NCBI GenBank assembly: GCA_030018715.1
Contig: JASEHN010000258.1
Location: forward strand, 1-5,132
DNA length: 5,132 nucleotides
DNA from: Thermodesulfobacteriota bacterium
Lineage (GTDB): Bacteria > Desulfobacterota > SM23-61
Direction: 5' to 3'
Shown: positions 1 to 5,132 of the stretch, in pieces
Layout of the letters: every line of letters begins with the position of its first letter
How positions within the stretch are numbered: position 1 is the stretch's first letter
Program-made: the position numbers and the translations under genes
Notes under the pieces: generated by a model
The model's database searches: none
Told to the model about the DNA's origin: nothing
What the model saw: only the letters and a program-made list of their open reading frames with translations

Positions 1-1513
1 TGGACTGAAGGTATTCCAAAAGGGCCGCACCATATTTCACCCGGTCCCGGGCCAGGTCGCCGAGTTCAGGCGGAAAATCGGGGATCAGGGAAAGCCTTTC
101 CGCCAGCTTTACATAGATTTCCGATTCTTCCACTTGCTCTCCGTCTTGCTCAACCACGGGCCGGCGCATGTCAAAGTAGTATTCAGGATAATTCCACTGG
201 AAGAAAGTGCCGTCCCATTTCTCATAGCCGGACTTAGCTGGAAGGATGAAATGGGAAAGAACCGCTGTCTCAGTCATGGCCACTTCAATCGTCACTAACA
301 AGTCCAGCCTGGCAAAGGCCTTCTCATAGGCGGTAGTGTCGGCGTAGGAACGCAAAGGGTTTGAGCCGCTGACGATCAGGGCGCGGATGCGCTCCGGGTG
401 GTCATTGTCGATTTCTTCCGGCAGAACATTCGGGGGGAAAACGCCCATGATCAAGGGAATGTTTGTGATCACGGTTTTCCAGGTACGAGGGTCATCGTCA
501 GGGGTGTGCGATCCCATAGGCATCAAGTGGCCTGGAAACACATTGCCGCCGTTTACTCCGATGCGTCCCGAAAGAGTAAGAAGGATCAGTTCTAAATAAG
601 AATTCAGGGTGCTGTGCCGCCCCATAAGGATGCCCAGATCGCTGCGCATGGAAGTTTTGCGGGCGGCAAACAGCCGGGCAAATTTTCGGACAACGCCAGG
701 GTCCAGCCCGCAGACGCGGCAGTTTTCTTCCACATCCACGTCATCAAACCATCCTCTGATGGCCTCGAAGCCGGTAACTCTGGAGGCCAGGTATTCCTCA
801 GCCAGAAGCCCTTCAGCCAGAAGGGTTTTGACCATTGCCTTAAAAAGCAAGGCGTCTGTCCCAGGCCTGAGCTGCAAGTGAATGTCGGCCAGTTTGGCTG
901 TCTCAGTCACCCGTGGGTCCACAACAGCAATGATAGAACCTGCTTCTTTTTTCTTGTTCCTGAGAATTAAAGGGGCCCGGGGGATATCGTGGCTCACCAG
1001 GGGATTGGCTCCCCAGAAGACGAGGAAGTCAGAGCCATAAATGTCCGGAACTGCATGCATGTATTGTCGGCCGAAAGCCTTGCCCATAACCCAGAAAAAG
1101 CCGGTAAGTTCCTGGGCCAAAGGGCTGTAATGGTTCTTTGACCCTAACCCCTGGAGAAAGCGGACGCCAAAGGCCGCTTCGAAATGGCAACCCTGGCCGC
1201 CGCCGCCCATGTAAGCCACAGATTTTGGCCCATGGTTTTTCACGATCTCCCTGAGCCTGCCGGCAATTTCATTAAGGGCGCTATCCCAGGAAACACGCTC
1301 AAAGCGGTCTCCCGCACGTTTCAGGGGAAACTTCAGCCGTTGGGGGTTATTCTGGAAATAGGCGATGTTCGCCCCTTTCCGGCACAGGTATCCCTGAGAG
1401 CGGAGATTCTCCCGGTCTCCCCTGACTTTGACGATCTTGCTCCCTTTGGTGATGACTTCGAGGCCGCAGTTGTTGAAACAAAGAACACACGAAGTTTTTT
1501 TCCACTCGTTCAT
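1..1513 (-). CDS. Molybdopterin oxidoreductase, N-terminal 504 residues (cut by left window edge)
   Basis: Reading the minus strand from the ATG at 1513-1511 gives 504 codons with no stop up to the window edge. The protein belongs to the DMSO reductase superfamily (formate dehydrogenase/nitrate reductase-like), which uses Mo- or W-bis(pyranopterin guanine dinucleotide). Visible features are a [4Fe-4S] motif (C9, C12, C16, C44, with the LCRKG context), GANP at 168-171, VDPR at 198-201, RPGTDA at 216-221, a GRIGVNGGN loop at 316-324 and a second SGSNP at 382-386. The C-terminal cofactor-binding domain is missing; members usually exceed 650 residues. No Tat or Sec signal precedes the cluster motif, so a cytoplasmic enzyme is inferred. 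The start is supported by AGGAG six bases upstream. No Cys or Sec stands at the usual metal-ligand position; E135 aligns there by eye. An extra CxxC occurs at 265-268. The substrate cannot be told from sequence; formate dehydrogenase-like, acetylene hydratase-like or an uncharacterised branch are all possible. Confidence 0.93.
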   Translation of the reverse strand, partial: MNEWKKTSCVLCFNNCGLEVITKGSKIVKVRGDRENLRSQGYLCRKGANIAYFQNNPQRLKFPLKRAGDRFERVSWDSALNEIAGRLREIVKNHGPKSVAYMGGGGQGCHFEAAFGVRFLQGLGSKNHYSPLAQELTGFFWVMGKAFGRQYMHAVPDIYGSDFLVFWGANPLVSHDIPRAPLILRNKKKEAGSIIAVVDPRVTETAKLADIHLQLRPGTDALLFKAMVKTLLAEGLLAEEYLASRVTGFEAIRGWFDDVDVEENCRVCGLDPGVVRKFARLFAARKTSMRSDLGILMGRHSTLNSYLELILLTLSGRIGVNGGNVFPGHLMPMGSHTPDDDPRTWKTVITNIPLIMGVFPPNVLPEEIDNDHPERIRALIVSGSNPLRSYADTTAYEKAFARLDLLVTIEVAMTETAVLSHFILPAKSGYEKWDGTFFQWNYPEYYFDMRRPVVEQDGEQVEESEIYVKLAERLSLIPDFPPELGDLARDRVKYGAALLEYLQS

Positions 1514-1519
1514 GGCATG

Positions 1520-1524
1520 CTCCT
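1520..1524 (-). promoter_or_regulatory. Ribosome binding site of the molybdoenzyme gene
   Basis: The minus strand reads AGGAG here, followed by six bases (CATGCC) and the ATG at 1513. This near-ideal Shine-Dalgarno spacing fixes the start. Another ATG at 1518-1516 is out of frame with the long reading frame and too close to the AGGAG. Confidence 0.8.
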
Positions 1525-1544
1525 GCCTAAGGCCTTTTTATTCT

Positions 1545-1572
1545 GTCATAGAGATAATGGAGATCATGGCAA
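1545..1572 (-). promoter_or_regulatory. Weak sigma70-like promoter candidate, proximal to the molybdoenzyme gene
   Basis: On the minus strand TTGCCA (1572-1567) is followed after 16 bases by TATGAC (1550-1545). The -35 matches the consensus at 5 of 6 positions and the -10 at 4 of 6. It would start transcription near 1537, giving a leader of about 24 nt. It lies just inside the left target-duplication of the mobile element, so it is the only candidate that would escape transcription through that element. Such weak matches are common by chance. Confidence 0.3.
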
Positions 1573-1573
1573 A

Positions 1574-1581
1574 GTAAATAA
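1574..1581. repeat. Target site duplication, left copy
   Basis: GTAAATAA directly abuts the left terminal inverted repeat of the element at 1582-1907 and recurs exactly at 1908-1915, abutting the right one. An exact 8-bp direct repeat precisely at both outer borders is the footprint of transposition. Confidence 0.85.
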
Positions 1582-1603
1582 GGATCATCTCCAAATTAGT
1601 TGA
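1582..1603 (+). repeat. Left terminal inverted repeat of the MITE-like element
   Basis: This 22-bp end contains TCATCTCCAAATTAGTTGA (1585-1603), which is found perfectly inverted at 1886-1904. Over the full 22 bp only the third base differs (A here, G in the partner). Confidence 0.88.
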
Positions 1604-1632
1604 TCAAATTTTTAATGAAAGCCTATCAAGGG

Positions 1633-1662
1633 CCCGGAAGGAAAGGTCCGCCTCAGGCGGAC
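1633..1662 (+). repeat. Internal inverted repeat, left arm, with palindromic core
   Basis: This 30-base arm pairs with 1809-1838 at 29 of 30 positions; the only mismatch is G1646 against A1825. Four further bases (1629-1632) pair with 1840-1843 after a one-base bulge. The arm contains the perfect-stem palindrome TCCGCCTCAGGCGGA (1647-1661), which can form its own hairpin. Confidence 0.85.
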
Positions 1663-1808
1663 GCCGCAAGCATCGGCGGGATATCCACTTTCCATAAACC
1701 CCCTGTTTGCCTTCCGCAAAGCGCAGCGGGGGCGGGGAAACAAAGCTTCAAAGAAATTACAGATCCCCCCGCCACAGCTAAGGAGAAATATATGCCTCAT
1801 GGTTGCAA

Positions 1809-1838
1809 GTCCGCCTGAGGCGGAACTTTCCTTCCGGG
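1809..1838 (-). repeat. Internal inverted repeat, right arm, with palindromic core
   Basis: This is the partner of 1633-1662, lying about 146 bases away inside the same mobile element. It contains TCCGCCTGAGGCGGA (1810-1824), the reverse complement of the core in the left arm. In RNA the arm can pair either with its distant partner or with itself. Confidence 0.85.
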
Positions 1839-1885
1839 ACCCTGAAATCACTGCCCATTTTAAAAAAATGCCAGCTCTTTGGCCC

Positions 1886-1907
1886 TCAACTAATTTGGAG
1901 ATGACCC
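1886..1907 (-). repeat. Right terminal inverted repeat of the MITE-like element
   Basis: Read on the minus strand from 1907 inward this matches 1582-1603 at 21 of 22 positions. The right target duplication begins immediately outside it. Confidence 0.88.
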
Positions 1908-1915
1908 GTAAATAA
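1908..1915. repeat. Target site duplication, right copy
   Basis: GTAAATAA is identical to 1574-1581 and sits directly outside the right terminal repeat. Removing 1582-1915 would restore a single GTAAATAA and an uninterrupted leader for the molybdoenzyme gene. Confidence 0.85.
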
Positions 1916-1942
1916 TTTGGCCTTGTAAAACCTACATTAAAA

Positions 1943-1970
1943 ATAATAGCCGGGAGAAAGGTTATGTCAA
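1943..1970 (-). promoter_or_regulatory. Strong sigma70-type promoter, probably of the molybdoenzyme gene
   Basis: The minus strand carries a perfect -35 TTGACA (1970-1965), a 16-base spacer and TATTAT (1948-1943), which matches the -10 consensus at 5 of 6 positions. An A/T-rich stretch (GAAAATT) lies upstream of the -35. Transcription would begin near 1936 and run left toward the ATG at 1513. The mobile element now fills most of the roughly 420-nt leader; without it the leader would be about 90 nt. This is the best promoter match I noticed in the window, but it is a sequence match only. Confidence 0.6.
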
Positions 1971-1979
1971 GGGAATTTT

Positions 1980-2109
1980 CTACTGACCGTCGCTCACATT
2001 CCTTCGTCTTAAGATCATGCGGAGAATATCATCCATGCCCATGCTCAGATGGGAGGTGGCTCGGCTCAGGAAAATGAGGCGTTGGCCGATCCCCCTCCCG
2101 CCTGAGCCA
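1980..2109 (-). pseudogene. Possible short coding remnant, unidentified
   Basis: One minus-strand frame runs without a stop from about 2109 to a TAG at 1982-1980, reading GSGGRGIGQRLIFLSR near its start and ending in NVSDGQ. Its codons often end in G or C like the neighbouring genes, and the peptide looks protein-like. There is no plausible start codon with a ribosome binding site; the frame merges upstream into an A/T-rich, low-complexity stretch. It could be the tail of a decayed gene or chance. I do not recognise the peptide. Confidence 0.2.
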
Positions 2110-2110
2110 C
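2056..2110. repeat. Imperfect G/C-rich hairpin between ribF and the molybdoenzyme promoter
   Basis: GGCTCAGG (2063-2070) is perfectly complementary to CCTGAGCC (2101-2108). Alternatively GTGGCTC (2056-2062) can pair with GAGCCAC (2104-2110). The two pairings share the right-hand strand, so this could switch or form a 10-bp stem with a five-base bulge. No run of T follows on either strand, so it is not a clear intrinsic terminator, although its place downstream of ribF would suit transcription termination or RNA end protection. Confidence 0.4.
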
Positions 2111-2182
2111 AATAAAGGCTGGGGAATAAAAGTGATCGACAACCAGAATTCTTAAAAAGGAAAAGGGACGGACAGGCAGAGG
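2111..2182. other. Intergenic stretch after ribF with no recognised signal
   Basis: This short stretch directly after the ribF stop is A/T- and purine-rich on the plus strand. I see no G/C hairpin followed by a T run, no RNA gene and no credible reading frame. Together with the features listed at 1514-2110 it completes the 669-base gap between ribF and the molybdoenzyme gene. Confidence 0.5.
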
Positions 2183-3112
2183 TTAAGTAGCCTTTAAAAT
2201 ATTCTTCGCCCGGGAAATATCTTTTTTGATCTGGGCGATAAGTTCTTCCGGGCTGCGGAAGGCGATTTCGTCGCGCAGGCGCTCCACGAATTCCACCCGT
2301 AAGGAATGGCCGTAAATTTCCAGGTCAAAGTTGAGGATATGCACTTCGATGGAGAATTTCTGATCGTGGAAGGTGGGATTCCAACCAAGGTTAGCCACGC
2401 CCGCGTATTTCTGGCCTTCGTGATAAGCCCAGGTGGCGTAGATTCCGGGGCGGGGGAAAAGAGCCCCTTCGGGTCTTAAATTAGCCGTGGGGAAACCTAA
2501 CTGTTTGCTGCCCCGGCCGTGGCCGTGGATCACCTTGCCGGCAAGAAGGTAGTTCCGGCCAAGCATCTTCGCTGCTTCCGGCATTTCTCCTTTCTGGATG
2601 AGCTCCCGGATGCGGGTGCTGGAAACTACTGCGCCCCCCACGCGCACGGCTTCAACTACTTCCACGTTGAACCCGAGCTTTCTGCCCAATTCCATGAGCA
2701 TAGCGATGTTTCCCCGGCGGTCTTTGCCGAAAGTATAGTCGTGTCCCACGAAAAGCTGGCGGATTTTAATCTGATCATAAAGGATGGTTTTAACGAACTC
2801 CTCCGGGGTTTGGCTGGCGAATTTCGGGGAGAAATTGGCGCAGATGATTAGGTCAATGCCCTGCTCTGCAATCAAGCGCAGCTTTTCCTTTAAAGGAGTG
2901 ATCAATAAGGGTTTGCGCTCCGGGGCCAGCAATTCCACTGGATGGGGCTCAAAAGTGTAAATGATGGATTGCCCGCCGATCTCTCCGGCTTTCTCCTTGA
3001 CCCTCTGGAAGATGCGCTGGTGGCCTACGTGCACCCCGTCATAATTCCCGATGGTCAGGACCGGATTTTTAAATTCGCGCTTGAAATCTTTCTCTTTCCT
3101 GATTATTTCCAT
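2183..3112 (-). CDS. ribF: Bifunctional riboflavin kinase / FAD synthetase
   Basis: RibF phosphorylates riboflavin to FMN and then adenylylates FMN to FAD in the cytoplasm. The 309-residue length is typical of the family. The N-terminal nucleotidyltransferase (FAD synthetase) module shows GNYDGVHVGH at 22-31, TFEPHP at 53-58, GHDYTFGKDRRG at 123-134 and SSTRIRE at 164-170. The C-terminal flavokinase module (from about 185) shows GHGRG at 197-201, GFPTANL at 206-212 and IEVHILNFDLEIYG at 255-268, where E256 is the likely catalytic base. The usual Phe of GNFDGVH is Tyr here, a conservative change. The ATG at 3112 puts the family motif at the expected distance. Only a weak Shine-Dalgarno (AGAAAAG) precedes it; the start lies 12 bases after the rnr stop, so translational coupling is likely. 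Both domains are intact. The gene ends with TAA, followed by no obvious terminator. Confidence 0.96.
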   Translation of the reverse strand: MEIIRKEKDFKREFKNPVLTIGNYDGVHVGHQRIFQRVKEKAGEIGGQSIIYTFEPHPVELLAPERKPLLITPLKEKLRLIAEQGIDLIICANFSPKFASQTPEEFVKTILYDQIKIRQLFVGHDYTFGKDRRGNIAMLMELGRKLGFNVEVVEAVRVGGAVVSSTRIRELIQKGEMPEAAKMLGRNYLLAGKVIHGHGRGSKQLGFPTANLRPEGALFPRPGIYATWAYHEGQKYAGVANLGWNPTFHDQKFSIEVHILNFDLEIYGHSLRVEFVERLRDEIAFRSPEELIAQIKKDISRAKNILKAT

Positions 3113-3124
3113 AATTCTTTTCTA

Positions 3125-5132
3125 TCAATGGATGAGGCTGAAATCAATCTGTCGGCGCTCCAGGTTGGCCGCATCCACCCTCACTCTCACTCGATCTCCC
3201 AGGCGATAAGTCTTTTTGCTTCTCTCGCCCATAAGCGTGTGCTTCGCTTCCAAAAACCGGTATCGGTCTTTGGGGAGCCGGGTCAGGCGGACCAGCCCTT
3301 CGATGAAGAAGCCCTCCAGTTCCACGAAGATTCCGAAGGAAAGAACGCCGGAGATGTAGCCGTTGAATTCCTGGCCGACTTTATCCCTCATGAACTGCAC
3401 TTTCTTGCGGTCAACAATCTCCCGTTCGGCCTCCATGGCTACCCGTTCCCGCCGGGAAGAATTCTCGGCGATCTGCGGCAGCTTCTTCTCCCAGCGCTCG
3501 CGCCGTTTTTCCGTCATTTTGCCGGACTTGAGCGCTTCTTTCAGAAGGCGATGGACCACCAAGTCCGGGTAGCGGCGGATAGGAGAAGTGAAGTGCAGGT
3601 AGTGGGGGGAGGCCAGGGCAAAATGGCCCTGGCCTTTTTCCGAGTAGCGGGCCTGTTTCATGCACCGGAGGAGCAGGTAATTAATGGGCTTCTCTTCCGG
3701 TTTTCCCCGGGCCTTCGTAAGAAGCCGCTGGAAGGCCAGGGGATGAAGTTCTTTCTTGTAAATTAATCGATAGCCCAGGTGGGAGACGAATTCTTTGAAC
3801 TCGGCAATTTTCTTTTCATCCGGTGGCTCGTGCACCCGCCGCAAAAAGGGAACTTCTTCCCGGCTGAGAAATCCGGCCACTGCTTCATTGGCCGCGATCA
3901 TGAATTCTTCGATGATCTGGTGGCCGATGTGCCGCTCAGCCCGGACGATTTCTTCAATCTGCCCCTGGACGTCCAAAATCACCTGGGGCTCGGGCAGGTC
4001 AAAGTCTATGGAGCCCCGCTCCATCCTTCGGGCGCGGATCGCCCCGCAAAGAGCGGCCATGGTCTTAAGGTCTTCAGCAACGGACGGATAGATAGAAATA
4101 AATTCCGGATTGTGGTTAAGCAGAATTTCCTTGGCCATAGTATAGGTGAGGCGGGCCTGGCTGTGGATGACGCTTGGGAAAAAATCTGCGCCGGTCATCC
4201 GCCCCTGCCGGTCAAATTCCATGGCCACGGTCATGGTCATACGGTCTTCTTGCGGGTTAAGGCTGCAGATGCCGGTAGAAAGCCGGGGTGGCAGCATGGG
4301 CAGGGCGCGTTCAGGAAAATAGACGCTGGTGCCCCGCTGGAAAGCTTCCTGGTCGAGAATCGATCCTTCCTTTACGTAATGGCTGACGTCGGCAATGGAT
4401 ACTAAGAGGCGGAAACCCCCTCCGGACAAGCGGGAAATGGCCACGGCGTCGTCAAAGTCGCGGGCCGTCTCTCCGTCTATGGTGAAAAAATTCAGGGATC
4501 GCAAATCTTTTCTGCCGGCAAATCCCCCGGCAGAAATTTTTTGAGGGATGGCCGCGGCTTCCTTAAGGACTTCCGCAGGAAAAGCATCCGGCAGATCGTG
4601 CTTATGGATGATGATCTCCGAATCCAGGCGGGGATCATCGGGGTCGCCGAGGACTTTCAGAATTCTTCCTTCAGGGCCTTCCTGTCTGGTCGGATAGCTG
4701 GTGATCTCAGCCAGTACGATATTGTTTTCCCGGGCTTTGCCTGCGGCCTTCTTGGGGATGCGGATTTCTCGGGCAAGACGATGGTCGTCGGGGACGACGA
4801 AATTATATTTGGCCCCGGCCATATAACGCCCTACAACCCGCAGATGGGCGCGCTCCAGAACTTCTACAGATCGGGGCCCACGTTTTTGTCCCCGGTCTTT
4901 TGGGCTTAGATGGATGGCCACCCGGTCGCGGTGCATCAGATCCCGGACTTCCTGCCGGCCAAGGAAAATGTCTTTAAGATTGGAATCTTCAGGCACCAGA
5001 AAGCCGAACCCATCCCGGTGCAACTGCACCCGGCCTACGATAACCTTGGCCGGCGCAGGCAAACCATAATGCCTGCGGTCGAGCTTGACGATTTTTTGGG
5101 CTTGAATTAGATCCTGCAACATCCGACGCAGC
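3125..5132 (-). CDS. rnr: Ribonuclease R, missing only its extreme N-terminus (cut by right window edge)
   Basis: RNase R is a processive 3'-to-5' hydrolytic exoribonuclease that degrades structured RNA. Counting from the internal Met at 5122, cold-shock-like domains occupy about 25-80 (VGRVQLHRDGFGFLVPED) and 90-165, the RNB catalytic domain about 205-530 and an S1 domain about 583-663. The metal-binding motif TIDGETARDFDDA (214-226) keeps the four aspartates D216, D222, D224 and D225; HFTSPIRRYPDLVVHR (510-525) holds the conserved arginines. The frame stays open past the Met at 5122 to the edge, and LRRMLQDL followed by KLDRRHYGL resembles the end of the family's N-terminal winged helix, so the true start lies upstream. 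The protein stops directly after S1, without the long basic tail of the E. coli enzyme. The stop TGA is followed in frame by TAG. ribF follows 12 bases later. Confidence 0.95.
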   Translation of the reverse strand, partial: LRRMLQDLIQAQKIVKLDRRHYGLPAPAKVIVGRVQLHRDGFGFLVPEDSNLKDIFLGRQEVRDLMHRDRVAIHLSPKDRGQKRGPRSVEVLERAHLRVVGRYMAGAKYNFVVPDDHRLAREIRIPKKAAGKARENNIVLAEITSYPTRQEGPEGRILKVLGDPDDPRLDSEIIIHKHDLPDAFPAEVLKEAAAIPQKISAGGFAGRKDLRSLNFFTIDGETARDFDDAVAISRLSGGGFRLLVSIADVSHYVKEGSILDQEAFQRGTSVYFPERALPMLPPRLSTGICSLNPQEDRMTMTVAMEFDRQGRMTGADFFPSVIHSQARLTYTMAKEILLNHNPEFISIYPSVAEDLKTMAALCGAIRARRMERGSIDFDLPEPQVILDVQGQIEEIVRAERHIGHQIIEEFMIAANEAVAGFLSREEVPFLRRVHEPPDEKKIAEFKEFVSHLGYRLIYKKELHPLAFQRLLTKARGKPEEKPINYLLLRCMKQARYSEKGQGHFALASPHYLHFTSPIRRYPDLVVHRLLKEALKSGKMTEKRRERWEKKLPQIAENSSRRERVAMEAEREIVDRKKVQFMRDKVGQEFNGYISGVLSFGIFVELEGFFIEGLVRLTRLPKDRYRFLEAKHTLMGERSKKTYRLGDRVRVRVDAANLERRQIDFSLIH

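Larger units (their letters stand above)
1582..1907. mobile_element. MITE-like non-autonomous insertion element, 326 bp
   Basis: The ends are inverted repeats of 22 bp with 21 matches: the left end starts GGATCATCTCC and the right end, read inward on the minus strand, starts GGGTCATCTCC. Both continue identically to 1603 and 1886. An 8-bp direct repeat flanks the element on both sides. A second inverted pair lies inside (1633-1662 and 1809-1838), so much of the element can fold back on itself. No transposase or other convincing gene fits inside; the 79-codon minus-strand frame at 1612-1851 runs through the repeat arms and is not believed. The element was presumably moved by a transposase encoded elsewhere. 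GG termini plus an 8-bp duplication would suit families such as IS1595, ISL3 or IS6, but I cannot assign one without a search. Confidence 0.85.

Noticed and set aside
1..1513. In-frame TGA coding selenocysteine in the molybdoenzyme
   Set aside because: The frame contains no TGA in the visible part, so there is no sign of a selenoprotein.
1184..1603. 139-codon plus-strand reading frame, with smaller plus-strand frames at 387-970
   Set aside because: They are antisense to the molybdoenzyme gene, whose minus-strand frame is open throughout and carries family motifs. The first also runs into the left terminal repeat.
1671..1808. Gene or RNA structure in the centre of the mobile element
   Set aside because: A loose G/C hairpin around 1703-1741 needs mismatches and G-U pairs, and no reading frame with a start signal is convincing.
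1612..1851. 79-codon minus-strand reading frame inside the mobile element
   Set aside because: It begins and ends close to or within the inverted-repeat arms, has no ribosome binding site I can see and does not resemble a transposase or any known protein. The inverted repeats explain the sequence better.
2017..2115. 32-codon plus-strand reading frame starting with MRRISSMPML
   Set aside because: No ribosome binding site precedes it, it is very short and it lies opposite the more coding-like minus frame. It was not supported well enough to list.
2942..3766. 274-codon plus-strand reading frame
   Set aside because: It lies antisense to ribF and rnr, both of which have unmistakable motifs. Long antisense frames are expected opposite G/C-rich genes.
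3779..4405. 208-codon plus-strand reading frame
   Set aside because: It is antisense to the catalytic domain of rnr and shows no recognisable domain.
5120..5122. ATG as the start codon of rnr
   Set aside because: The frame is open to the window edge, no Shine-Dalgarno is visible in the ten bases present, and residues on both sides resemble the family's N-terminal winged-helix domain. It is most likely an internal methionine.

Overview
The window looks like chromosomal DNA from an anaerobic bacterium. All recognisable genes lie on the minus strand, so the reading order runs from high to low coordinates. A molybdopterin oxidoreductase with no Tat leader, moderately GC-rich codon use and G/C-rich palindromic repeats would fit a member of the Desulfobacterota (old Deltaproteobacteria) or a similar anaerobe. 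That placement is inference only; no marker gene fixes the taxonomy.

Region 5132-3125 encodes RNase R (rnr). The gene is open to the right edge, so its true start and most of its N-terminal helix-turn-helix lie outside the window. Twelve bases after its tandem stop (TGA TAG) comes ribF (3112-2183), the bifunctional riboflavin kinase/FAD synthetase. The two genes are almost certainly co-transcribed.

Region 2182-1514 is a long non-coding gap. From right to left it holds: about 70 bases without recognisable signal; a G/C-rich imperfect hairpin (2056-2110) overlapping a short coding-like remnant; a strong sigma70-type promoter pointing left (TTGACA, 16 bases, TATTAT; 1970-1943); a complete 326-bp MITE-like element (1582-1907) with near-perfect 22-bp terminal inverted repeats and an 8-bp target duplication; a weaker second promoter candidate; and a good ribosome binding site.

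Region 1513-1 is the first 504 codons of a molybdopterin (DMSO reductase superfamily) oxidoreductase with an N-terminal [4Fe-4S] motif, cut by the left edge. Its usual Cys/Sec molybdenum-ligand position appears to be replaced, possibly by Glu.

The most interesting point is architectural. The mobile element appears to have jumped into the 5' leader of the molybdoenzyme gene, between its best promoter and its start codon. It would lengthen the leader from about 90 to about 420 nt and insert a large foldback RNA. I found no CRISPR array, tRNA, rRNA, defence system or clearly new multi-gene system here.
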